Under the pieces are notes generated by a model that was not told where the DNA came from, did not search any database, and saw only the letters and a list, made by a program, of their open reading frames with translations. From Legionella genomosp. 1 (GTDB taxonomy: Bacteria; Pseudomonadota; Gammaproteobacteria; Legionellales; Legionellaceae), in assembly GCA_945862275.1 (NCBI GenBank), contig CAMAYA010000097.1, positions 1 to 5,208 of the forward strand: a stretch of DNA of 5,208 nt, in the 5' to 3' direction. Made by a program: the position numbers and the translations under genes. Positions 1 through 5,208 of this stretch are shown in pieces (positions within the stretch are counted from its first letter, which is position 1; each line of letters begins with the position of its first letter).

Positions 1-306
1 GATGATCACTTAAGAAACCATGGATTTCTTCTTGAAACAGATGGCTGGAGGCTTTCTCCGGCTTATGACATGAATCCAAATCCGCATGGGCACGGGTTAA
101 AGCTGAATATATCAGAAACGGATAACGCGCAGGATGTTAGACTTGCAAAAGAGGTTGCACCCTATTTTCGAGTAAAGCCCAAAAAAGCATCAAGCATCAT
201 TCAAGGTATTCTCTCTGTTGTCAGCACTTGGCGCACTGAGGCCAACCGATTGAAAATATCCATCAGCGCGCAAGATCGCATGGCTTCGGCATTTATTGTA
301 GCGTGA
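1..306 (+). CDS. HipA-family Ser/Thr kinase toxin, C-terminal fragment (5' end outside window)
   Basis: The frame is open from base 1 and stops at TGA 304-306, giving about 101 residues of the C-terminal kinase lobe. It begins DDHLRNHGF, followed by GWRLSPAYDMNP. This is the HipA family catalytic-loop pattern: the first Asp corresponds to the catalytic Asp of E. coli HipA (D309), the Asn five residues later to N314, and the Asp of the PAYD motif, 22 residues on, to the metal-binding D332. The rest is the helical tail (KEVAPYFRVKPKKAS and on to the end) usual in this family. HipA proteins phosphorylate targets such as glutamyl-tRNA synthetase and pair with a small HTH antitoxin HipB; both are known for the family and not shown here. 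All residues visible in the fragment look intact, so nothing here suggests a dead kinase. The internal ATG at 70 is not the true start, because the motif extends upstream of it. Which HipA subfamily this is, and whether hipB is present, cannot be seen. Confidence 0.9.
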   Translation, partial: DDHLRNHGFLLETDGWRLSPAYDMNPNPHGHGLKLNISETDNAQDVRLAKEVAPYFRVKPKKASSIIQGILSVVSTWRTEANRLKISISAQDRMASAFIVA

Positions 307-338
307 CGTTCAAATCATCAGGCATTTTTTACCCACAA

Positions 339-368
339 TAGACAACATATTGCAAAGACAGGTATGAT
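339..368 (+). promoter_or_regulatory. Candidate sigma-70 promoter for the acylase remnant
   Basis: A TAGACA hexamer (339-344, one mismatch to the -35 consensus) is separated by 18 bases from TATGAT (363-368, one mismatch to the -10 consensus). It lies 29 bases before the preferred start codon at 398. The fit is good by eye, but short hexamers are common in AT-rich spacers and no score was computed. Confidence 0.4.
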
Positions 369-397
369 CAATTCAACTTCATTATCTAAGGATGGAT

Positions 398-673
398 ATG
401 TCTACGCACTTAACCAACACCCTCATGACCGGCGCGCTATGCCTCTCTTTGTACGCAACAACCGTTCAACACGCCACCGCATGTACCCGTGCGTTATATG
501 CAGGTGCTGATAACATGGTGATTACGGGTCGCTCGATGGATTGGGCAGAAGACATGCACACCAATTTATGGGTATTTCCCCGTGGGATTTCCAGGCAAGG
601 TGAAGCCGGCCCCGATTCCGCACGATGGGTGTCCAAATATGGCAGCGTGGTTGCTTCTATCGCCGGGTTTTAA
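398..673 (+). pseudogene. Truncated choloylglycine hydrolase / penicillin V acylase family protein (N-terminal remnant)
   Basis: This encodes about 91 residues and ends at TAA 671-673, whereas family members are usually about 320-350 residues. It opens with a weakly charged signal-peptide-like stretch ending in ATA-C. It then gives the start of an Ntn-hydrolase: the nucleophile Cys exposed after cleavage (Cys29 counting from ATG 398), Arg 16 residues later and Asp 19 residues later in the GRSMDW motif. That is the C2/R18/D21 spacing of bile salt hydrolases and penicillin V acylases. LWVFPRG and ARWVSKYGSV also match the family. The sequence stops soon after, so the later active-site Asn and Arg and most of the alpha-beta-beta-alpha core are missing. 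Intact relatives hydrolyse linear amide C-N bonds in the periplasm or outside the cell (penicillin V, bile salts, N-acyl homoserine lactones). An ATG also occurs at 392, but AAGGA (388-392) overlaps it and sits five bases before ATG 398, so 398 is preferred. A stable product is unlikely. The family call is strong; loss of function is inferred from length. Confidence 0.85.
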
Positions 674-713
674 GTTTTTGTCCGCCGCGAAGGTTGATAA
701 AACGCCAAATTAA
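660..713 (+). other. Possible out-of-frame C-terminal scrap of the acylase gene
   Basis: In a different frame from the truncated acylase, the codons from 660 to TAA 711-713 read SPGFKFLSAAKVDKTPN. The F-x-F-L piece resembles, as far as I recall, the closing strand of some choloylglycine hydrolases. If so, an internal deletion of several hundred bases joined the N-terminal part to the last codons and shifted the frame near 655-668. No other frame between 673 and 778 shows the expected middle motifs, so a simple sequencing frameshift does not explain the truncation. The stretch is short and the match may be chance. Confidence 0.3.
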
Positions 714-778
714 CAATAGCACGCAATAGAAGATCGAACGCCGTTCGCCCTTACGTTTTGCGCGCAGTTGAGATGATC
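714..778. other. Convergent intergenic gap, no gene and no clear terminator
   Basis: This gap lies between the plus-strand acylase remnant and the 3' end of minus-strand fadE. It holds one small near-palindrome, CGAAC-GCC-GTTCG (735-747), with five-base arms. No T-run follows it on either strand, so it does not qualify as an intrinsic terminator. I see no RNA gene or repeat here. Confidence 0.5.
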
Positions 779-3199
779 TTAGATCGATTGTCGGCAAAGC
801 TCTTCATGACTAAAATCATCCACCGCAATAACCGCTTGTCGTGCTAATTCAGCCATTTTTAATTGCATAGCCTCCTGCTCGCTTATCACATGAAGCCGGG
901 CTGCCTCATCTATTTTTTCCATCACTGTGCTGGATTGCAAGACCCCTGCTTTCATAGCTTGCGCTATTTTTTTCTCCAGCGGCTCTACTTCACACAGCTT
1001 CAAAAACGTCGCTTCCAACTGCCCTAACGGGCAATGAGGGCCTTCGTCCTTAAAGACCAGGCGTGTTAGACGTGAGCGGGTTTCATTGGGCTTGGTGAGA
1101 ATAGAGGCCAATTGGTGACCTAATGCATCCGATGGCATGCGGCGCTTCTGGCCAAATGGTTGCATAATGGTGCGAAGGAAAATACGCGAAAGGCGCGTTG
1201 GCATATTGCAAATCACCCCATCCATTGCACTTTCACAGCCGTATAACAGTTGTTGGCAGCTCCACTCCACTACGGGCAAATCGGCTACTGGCTCGCCGTC
1301 TTGATGGAATCGCCATAAAACGCCTGAGGCAAGGTATAAGTTACTCAATAAATCACCCAATCGAGCGGATAATTTTTCTTTGCGTTTGAGTTCCCCACCG
1401 AACGTCATCATTGAAAAATCAGCCAAAAAAGCAAGTGCGCTGCTATAGCGATGAATCAGCTGATAATAACGTTTGACAGGTCCTGAAGGCGCGTCCGTCC
1501 CCATGGCATCGGTGAATGAAAACACCATGGATTTGGTTAAATTAGACAATATAAACCCGACGTGCCCCCAGATAGCCTTATCGAACGCTCGCAAATCACG
1601 TTGCCGAATACTCTCCATTTCACAAAACACATACGGATGACAACGAATTGCTCCTTGCCCAAATATAATTAAACTGCGTGATAAGATATTGGCCCCTTCT
1701 ACCGTAATACTAATCGGTGCGCCTTGATAAAACCGGCCTAAATAATTGTTGGGTCCTAAACAAATGCCTTTGCCGCCATGAATGTCCATGGCATCGAGTG
1801 CGACTTGGCGTGCTCGTTCAGTTGTGTGGTATTTTAAAATAGCGCCTGCCACTGCAGGCTTGGCGCCACGGTCGATCGACGCCGTTGCCATTGTCAATCC
1901 TGCATCAATCACATACGCATGACTGGCAATCCGTGCAAGTGGCTCTTCAATGCCTTCAAATTTGGAGATGGGTTGATTAAATTGGGTACGAACCCGAGCA
2001 TAAGCGCCACAGGCAAGGACGGCCGCTTGCGAACCACCCGAAGCGCTGGATGGCAGCGAAATAGCACGCCCGGCACTCAAACATTCCATGAGCATGCGCC
2101 AACCCTGACCCGCCATGTCAGCACCACCGATTAGGCAATCTATTGGAACAAAGACATCCGTACCTTGCGTAGGGCCATTTAAAAAGGCTACGTTTAACGG
2201 AAAATGCCGGCGTCCTTTGATAACGCCGGGCGTTTGTGCAGAAATCAGTGCGCAACTGATGCCGATGTCAACGCCCTTTCCTAACAGATTTTCAGGATCG
2301 TACAATCGAAAGGCCAAACCAATGATTGTAGCCACTGGGCACAAAGTAATGTACCGTTTATCCCAAGTGAGCCGCATGCCCAATACCGACTTCCCATCCA
2401 TTATTTGGCGACAGACAATCCCTTTATCAGGAATCGATGCCGCGTCAGATCCGGCATTTGGACCCGTTAATGCAAAACAGGGAATATCTATGCCCTTGGC
2501 CAGCCGGGGTAAATAATGATCTTTCTGAGTTTCTGTCCCGTATTTTAATAACAATTCCGCTGGTCCTAAGGAATTCGGTACTGAAATAGTGGTCGCGGCC
2601 GATACGGATCGGCCATACAGCCTGACCAAAATCGACATTTGTGCTGTTGCTGAAAATCCTAGACCACCATATGGCTTAGGAATAATCATGCCTAAAAAGC
2701 CCTGTTCTTTAATATAATCCCAAACGTTTGGCGGCAAATCTGTGCGATTGTGCGTGATGTCCCAATCATCTAACATGTGACACAGCGTATTGACCGGCCC
2801 GTCTAAAAACGCCTGTTCATCAGCGGTTAAATGGGTGCGCGGTGCATTTCTCAATACAGAAAAATCGGGTGACCCAGTAAATAAATCGCCTTCCCATGTC
2901 ACACTTCCGGATTCCAGTGCTTCTCGTTCTGTGTTTGACATCTTCGGCATCGCTGATGCGACGGATTTGAACAAAAATCGCGAAAAAAGCATCCGGCGTA
3001 GGGGTGTAATGGAACTAATAACCAACAAGGTAAGAACAACGCCTAATACGCTTTGAAGTAAGATTCCAGCGGAGCTGAACCGTAGAATCAGCAGCGCGGC
3101 AATTGAGTAAGTGATAGCCCAAACAGCGACCGATGCTTGTTTCATCATGAAAAAGAGAGACACCATCAATAGTGCGAAACAAAAAAACATGCTGAACAT
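779..3199 (-). CDS. fadE: Acyl-CoA dehydrogenase FadE, membrane-anchored long form
   Basis: FadE carries out the first step of fatty acid beta-oxidation, the FAD-dependent oxidation of acyl-CoA to trans-2-enoyl-CoA, at the inner membrane. The 806-residue product matches E. coli FadE (814) along its length. Hydrophobic segments lie at about 2-19, 24-40 and 46-63. The acyl-CoA dehydrogenase N-terminal and middle domains follow (about 125-350, with VPNSLGPAELL, CFALTGPNAGSDA and GMRLTW-KRYITL), then the C-terminal helical domain (about 365-515, with MDIHGGKGICLGPNNYLGR). A DUF1974-type extension runs from about 520 to the end. The likely catalytic base is Glu501 in ITVEGANILSRS. KRYYQ, SARLGDLLSNLYLASGVL and VDDF..EEL are shared with the E. 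coli protein. The C-terminus ends soon after VDDF, without the roughly 12-residue basic tail of the E. coli enzyme, and E. coli SPEAGSDA reads GPNAGSDA here. The ATG at 3197-3199 is supported by AAGGAG six bases upstream. It is the last gene of a three-gene operon, and I saw no FadR-like site in the short gap before it. Confidence 0.97.
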   Translation of the reverse strand: MFSMFFCFALLMVSLFFMMKQASVAVWAITYSIAALLILRFSSAGILLQSVLGVVLTLLVISSITPLRRMLFSRFLFKSVASAMPKMSNTEREALESGSVTWEGDLFTGSPDFSVLRNAPRTHLTADEQAFLDGPVNTLCHMLDDWDITHNRTDLPPNVWDYIKEQGFLGMIIPKPYGGLGFSATAQMSILVRLYGRSVSAATTISVPNSLGPAELLLKYGTETQKDHYLPRLAKGIDIPCFALTGPNAGSDAASIPDKGIVCRQIMDGKSVLGMRLTWDKRYITLCPVATIIGLAFRLYDPENLLGKGVDIGISCALISAQTPGVIKGRRHFPLNVAFLNGPTQGTDVFVPIDCLIGGADMAGQGWRMLMECLSAGRAISLPSSASGGSQAAVLACGAYARVRTQFNQPISKFEGIEEPLARIASHAYVIDAGLTMATASIDRGAKPAVAGAILKYHTTERARQVALDAMDIHGGKGICLGPNNYLGRFYQGAPISITVEGANILSRSLIIFGQGAIRCHPYVFCEMESIRQRDLRAFDKAIWGHVGFILSNLTKSMVFSFTDAMGTDAPSGPVKRYYQLIHRYSSALAFLADFSMMTFGGELKRKEKLSARLGDLLSNLYLASGVLWRFHQDGEPVADLPVVEWSCQQLLYGCESAMDGVICNMPTRLSRIFLRTIMQPFGQKRRMPSDALGHQLASILTKPNETRSRLTRLVFKDEGPHCPLGQLEATFLKLCEVEPLEKKIAQAMKAGVLQSSTVMEKIDEAARLHVISEQEAMQLKMAELARQAVIAVDDFSHEELCRQSI

Positions 3200-3205
3200 A
3201 TTGAA

Positions 3206-3211
3206 CTCCTT
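3206..3211 (-). promoter_or_regulatory. Strong Shine-Dalgarno of fadE
   Basis: On the minus strand AAGGAG is followed by six bases and then the ATG of fadE. It fixes this start over the internal Met4 and gives fadE its own strong translation signal inside the operon, in the 17-base gap after the hydrolase stop codon. Confidence 0.8.
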
Positions 3212-3216
3212 GTTGA

Positions 3217-4029
3217 CTACGTATACCCGATCATTTCCTCTTTCGCTTCCAACTCACCCACCGCGTGAAAAATCAAATCAGCCACAACGGCAGGATGCTC
3301 CATTGGAAACATGTGAGATCCGTTCGCTTTAAAGCTCACGATTTGATGATGCGTTTTCATGTACTGTATATCAGCTGGATTAATCACATTGCTTTTATTC
3401 CCATAAATCAATGCGCAAGGGACGGATAGAGCCCCTTCATACCGATGCAACACATGGGGAATGGTCCGGTAAATTTGATATTCAATGCCTGGATCAAATC
3501 GAAGCGTGTAGCCCGATTCCTCTTTATTCAAGCCATATTCAATATAGTCATTCAGGCATGCAGGCGTAAAGTGTTTGAATAATTTACGGCTCTTTAAATA
3601 AGAAAAGGCCTCTTCTCGGGTTTGCCAATGGTGTCGTCGGCTGCGTGTACGAAACGCGGGCGTGACGTGATCAATCACACCTAACATTTTTGAAAGACGC
3701 AAAATACTGGACTTGAATCGGCCCAATAATGGGGAATCCAATAAAATAACCGATTTAAATAAGGCCGGTTGTTCAATGGATGCGAGCAAACTTAATATGC
3801 CGCCCAAAGAATGACCAACGGCAATCACGGGTTGTGTGGTTTTTGACTGAATGCTTAAAATGACTTCATCCACCAAGGCACGCCAATTTTCTGATACAGG
3901 AAATCGATGATCGTGCCCCACCCGTTCAATATAATAACAATTATATCTTTCTTCTAGTCGAGACAATAATTGATGATAACAGGGTGAAGGAAACCCGTTG
4001 CCGTGTACGAAATGGAGAGGCTCCCTCAT
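3217..4029 (-). CDS. Alpha/beta hydrolase fold protein, lipase/esterase-like
   Basis: The 270-residue protein has no signal peptide or membrane segment, so it is probably cytoplasmic or loosely membrane-associated. FVHGNGFP (residues 7-14) is the HG oxyanion-hole loop after the early beta strand. VGHSLGG (71-77) is the nucleophile elbow with Ser74. GSHMFPMEHP (237-246) supplies the probable catalytic His239. The acid is less clear: the usual position after strand 7 lies in IYGNKSNVI (208-216), where Asn214 stands where Asp is expected. Asp98, in VILLDSP after strand 6, is a plausible alternative acid, as in some haloalkane dehalogenase-like enzymes. A basic cap region (about 104-160) sits between strand 6 and the C-terminal core. 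The substrate cannot be read from sequence; esters, thioesters or lipids are all possible. The start ATG overlaps the TGA of the upstream membrane protein gene (ATGA), and no good Shine-Dalgarno precedes it, so translation is probably coupled. fadE follows 17 bases downstream, which hints at a role in acyl-chain metabolism (inference). Confidence 0.92.
   Translation of the reverse strand: MREPLHFVHGNGFPSPCYHQLLSRLEERYNCYYIERVGHDHRFPVSENWRALVDEVILSIQSKTTQPVIAVGHSLGGILSLLASIEQPALFKSVILLDSPLLGRFKSSILRLSKMLGVIDHVTPAFRTRSRRHHWQTREEAFSYLKSRKLFKHFTPACLNDYIEYGLNKEESGYTLRFDPGIEYQIYRTIPHVLHRYEGALSVPCALIYGNKSNVINPADIQYMKTHHQIVSFKANGSHMFPMEHPAVVADLIFHAVGELEAKEEMIGYT
4026..4029 (-). promoter_or_regulatory. 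ATGA stop/start overlap coupling the membrane protein and hydrolase genes
   Basis: On the minus strand the four bases ATGA contain both the hydrolase start (ATG, 4029-4027) and the membrane-protein stop (TGA, 4028-4026). With no recognisable Shine-Dalgarno just upstream, re-initiation by terminating ribosomes is the likely way the hydrolase is translated. Confidence 0.75.
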
Positions 4030-4925
4030 ACACGCACCATTTGATTCTTTTCACATTTTAATGACAACACGCCAAAGCTAAAATAAGCCAAAAGAAGTGC
4101 TACGCAAACGGCTCCCACCCCTTGGAATAGACCATTTACCGCGATTAAAATCATGAGCAAGGTCATGGGGGCGGTAGATGCCACCAGCAGCATGCGTGCG
4201 GTCTCGTAAAAGGTCAATTTGGATTTCAAAACAAGCCAAGCAAACGCTTGGGACATCATCGCAAGCACCATCAACGATGGAAAGAAAAGTCCTAAGATAA
4301 ATGCAGCAATAGACGGATAAGTGGACAGAATAATCAACCATTTCATCCAGAGCACATGACTTGTCTGCAGCCATTCTGACGCAATAAATGTACTGGTATC
4401 CTTTTTGTCAAACACTTGGACTTTGAAAGCATCTGCCTCCTCCTTCGTGGGTGGGGTTGGGTTAAGGGCCCACGCTGGAAGACGAAAATAAAACTTATGT
4501 TTTGTGAATAAAAACGCTAATTCCGGATAAGGATTGTTTTTAATAGATACAACGCTTGTGGTATCAATGACAGCAAACACTTGACCTGATTTGCTCTTGA
4601 CTAAATAAGGCATGGGTTTATTAAAAACAAGCGCACCCTTTTGAATATGCAGTGCAGGTATGTTTTTGATTGGCAGCGCCAATTCATTATCAAAAAATTG
4701 ATTGAACGCAACAATGCCCTGTATCGACAAGGGGATGGACAGCATGGCAATCAAAAACAAACAATAGAAGAAACCAATCCCAGTCCAGCGTTTTGCTACA
4801 TCCACATACAGGCGTCTCGAATAAAACGCCATGTACAAGGCTTCTGCGTAACCATAGATTGGGGAGTCAATTAGACGGAGCATTTGTTGTTGTTTTCGCA
4901 TGTGTTTGGGGTTCCGGACTATCAC
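4026..4925 (-). CDS. DUF1189-like integral membrane protein
   Basis: This is a 299-residue polytopic membrane protein of unknown function. A short cytoplasmic start with a basic, Gln-rich stretch (KHMRKQQQ) leads to the motif FYSRRLYVDVAKRWTGIGFFY (about 34-54), which resembles the DUF1189 family N-terminus just before its first membrane helix. TM1 is at about 49-70. A soluble, probably periplasmic, domain of about 115 residues follows (75-188) with beta-rich stretches such as GQVFAVIDTTSVVSI. Four further hydrophobic helices lie at about 193-212, 213-234, 243-264 and 267-287. The start is GTG at 4925-4923, chosen because AGGAG lies four bases upstream; the ATG at 4901 has only a weak upstream match. 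It is the first gene of the operon with the hydrolase and fadE. The family call rests on topology and the N-terminal motif from memory; membrane localisation is much more certain than the family name. Confidence 0.8.
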   Translation of the reverse strand: MIVRNPKHMRKQQQMLRLIDSPIYGYAEALYMAFYSRRLYVDVAKRWTGIGFFYCLFLIAMLSIPLSIQGIVAFNQFFDNELALPIKNIPALHIQKGALVFNKPMPYLVKSKSGQVFAVIDTTSVVSIKNNPYPELAFLFTKHKFYFRLPAWALNPTPPTKEEADAFKVQVFDKKDTSTFIASEWLQTSHVLWMKWLIILSTYPSIAAFILGLFFPSLMVLAMMSQAFAWLVLKSKLTFYETARMLLVASTAPMTLLMILIAVNGLFQGVGAVCVALLLAYFSFGVLSLKCEKNQMVRV

Positions 4926-4979
4926 CTGTCTCCTATTCTACTGTAATATATCCATGCTGCAAATCAATTGGAATAAGCC
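4926..4979. promoter_or_regulatory. Divergent promoter region between the DUF1189-like operon and gatC
   Basis: This 54-base spacer must carry both divergent transcription starts unless they lie inside the flanking genes. On the minus strand TATATT (4950-4945) differs by one base from the -10 consensus, but its -35 position (TTCCAA, 4973-4968) is poor. On the plus strand TAATAT (4944-4949) is a weaker -10 candidate with no clear -35. The two -10 candidates occupy the same bases, so the promoters may compete. The gatC ribosome site is probably GGAA (4970-4973), with ATG at 4980. No operator palindrome was seen. Confidence 0.4.
4930..4934 (-). promoter_or_regulatory. Shine-Dalgarno deciding the GTG start of the DUF1189-like gene
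   Basis: The minus strand reads AGGAG, four bases before GTG (4925-4923). The spacing is a little short but the core is perfect. The nearest in-frame ATG (4901-4899) has only a weak GGAA-like match before it, so the non-ATG start is favoured. Confidence 0.65.
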
Positions 4980-5208
4980 ATGCTCAACCCAAAAGACACA
5001 TTAACAAAAATAGCGGCCTTAGCCTGCTTGGATTTAAATACCGATGCAACGGCACAACTCACCCATGATGTCAGCGTTATCATGGATTATGTTGAACAAT
5101 TGAGGCAGGTCGATACCCAAAATGTAATGCCACTCTTACACCCACTCGATTTACACCAACGGTTGCGAGCAGATACAGCCTCAGAAGCCAGTTGCTTGGA
5201 ACAATTGG
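4980..5208 (+). CDS. gatC: Asp-tRNA(Asn)/Glu-tRNA(Gln) amidotransferase subunit C, 5' part
   Basis: The first 76 residues are present and the frame runs open off the window; GatC is usually about 95-100 residues, so most of it is here. The family pattern is clear: an N-terminal helix with IAALACLDL, then VSVIMDYVEQLRQVDTQNV (residues 31-49, the DY-EQL-VDT signature), then PLLHPLDLHQRLRADTASE (51-69), which matches the conserved P-HPLD--QRLR-D---E segment. GatC is the small subunit that wraps around and steadies GatA in the GatCAB complex. The complex amidates Glu-tRNA(Gln) and/or Asp-tRNA(Asn) using glutamine-derived ammonia. gatA and gatB are expected just downstream, outside the window. The ATG has a modest GGAA ribosome site upstream. 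It is transcribed away from the DUF1189-like operon, with only 54 bases between start codons. Confidence 0.95.
   Translation, partial: MLNPKDTLTKIAALACLDLNTDATAQLTHDVSVIMDYVEQLRQVDTQNVMPLLHPLDLHQRLRADTASEASCLEQL

Noticed and set aside
307..338. T-run at 325-330 after hipA as a terminator
   Set aside because: No stem of useful length precedes the T-run.
735..747. Near-palindrome CGAAC-GCC-GTTCG as an intrinsic terminator or operator
   Set aside because: The arms are only five bases and no T-run follows on either strand; a match this short can arise by chance.
2115..2516. 133-residue plus-strand open frame opposite fadE
   Set aside because: It is antisense to strongly conserved fadE codons and its protein is low in recognisable motifs; a shadow frame.
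4078..4374. 98-residue minus-strand open frame inside the DUF1189-like gene
   Set aside because: It lies fully inside a convincing membrane-protein gene in another frame, has no family resemblance and no useful ribosome site.
4875..4900. CAA-type trinucleotide run near the start of the DUF1189-like gene
   Set aside because: It has only a few units and simply encodes the Lys-Gln-Gln-Gln stretch; too short to be a meaningful variable repeat.
4793..5068. Plus-strand open frame spanning the divergent promoter and the start of gatC
   Set aside because: It overlaps gatC in a different frame and the DUF1189-like gene on the other strand; no motif supports it.
5092..5207. Repeated GAACAATTG near 5092-5100 and 5199-5207
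   Set aside because: Both copies encode Glu-Gln-Leu in gatC; a coding coincidence rather than a repeat element.

Overview
The window looks like chromosomal DNA of a gammaproteobacterium. It holds a long, E. coli-type membrane-anchored FadE, a DUF1189-like membrane protein and the start of gatC. Moderate base composition plus GatCAB together with long FadE would fit the Legionella/Coxiella group or a relative, but this placement is inference from protein character alone.

Layout from left to right. (1) 1-306, plus strand: the 3' end of a HipA-family serine/threonine kinase gene, the toxin half of a HipBA-type module; the rest and any antitoxin lie upstream of the window. (2) 307-397: a spacer with a plausible sigma-70 promoter and ribosome binding site. 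(3) 398-673, plus strand: the secreted N-terminal part of a choloylglycine hydrolase/penicillin V acylase family Ntn hydrolase. It is cut off after about 90 residues, and a possible out-of-frame C-terminal scrap follows up to 713, so it is a decayed gene. (4) 714-778: a short convergent gap with no convincing terminator. (5) 4925-779, minus strand: a tight three-gene operon, read in the order DUF1189-like integral membrane protein, alpha/beta hydrolase, acyl-CoA dehydrogenase FadE. The first two overlap by ATGA; the last two are 17 bases apart with a strong Shine-Dalgarno before fadE. (6) 4926-4979: a compact divergent promoter region. (7) 4980-5208, plus strand: the start of gatC, running off the window.

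How the genes may work together: FadE is the first oxidative step of fatty acid beta-oxidation at the inner membrane. The hydrolase upstream could supply or process acyl substrates, and the DUF1189-like protein is a membrane partner of unknown role. The co-transcription is strongly suggested by spacing; the functional link is inference. The gatC gene begins the GatCAB amidotransferase genes used for tRNA-dependent amidation and is unrelated in function. The left edge (toxin-family kinase plus broken acylase) has the look of a variable region next to a conserved core. I see no insertion sequence, CRISPR array, tRNA or rRNA. I did not find a clearly new biological system; the best leads are the decayed acylase, the DUF1189/hydrolase/fadE operon and an apparent Asp-to-Asn change at the usual acid position of the hydrolase.
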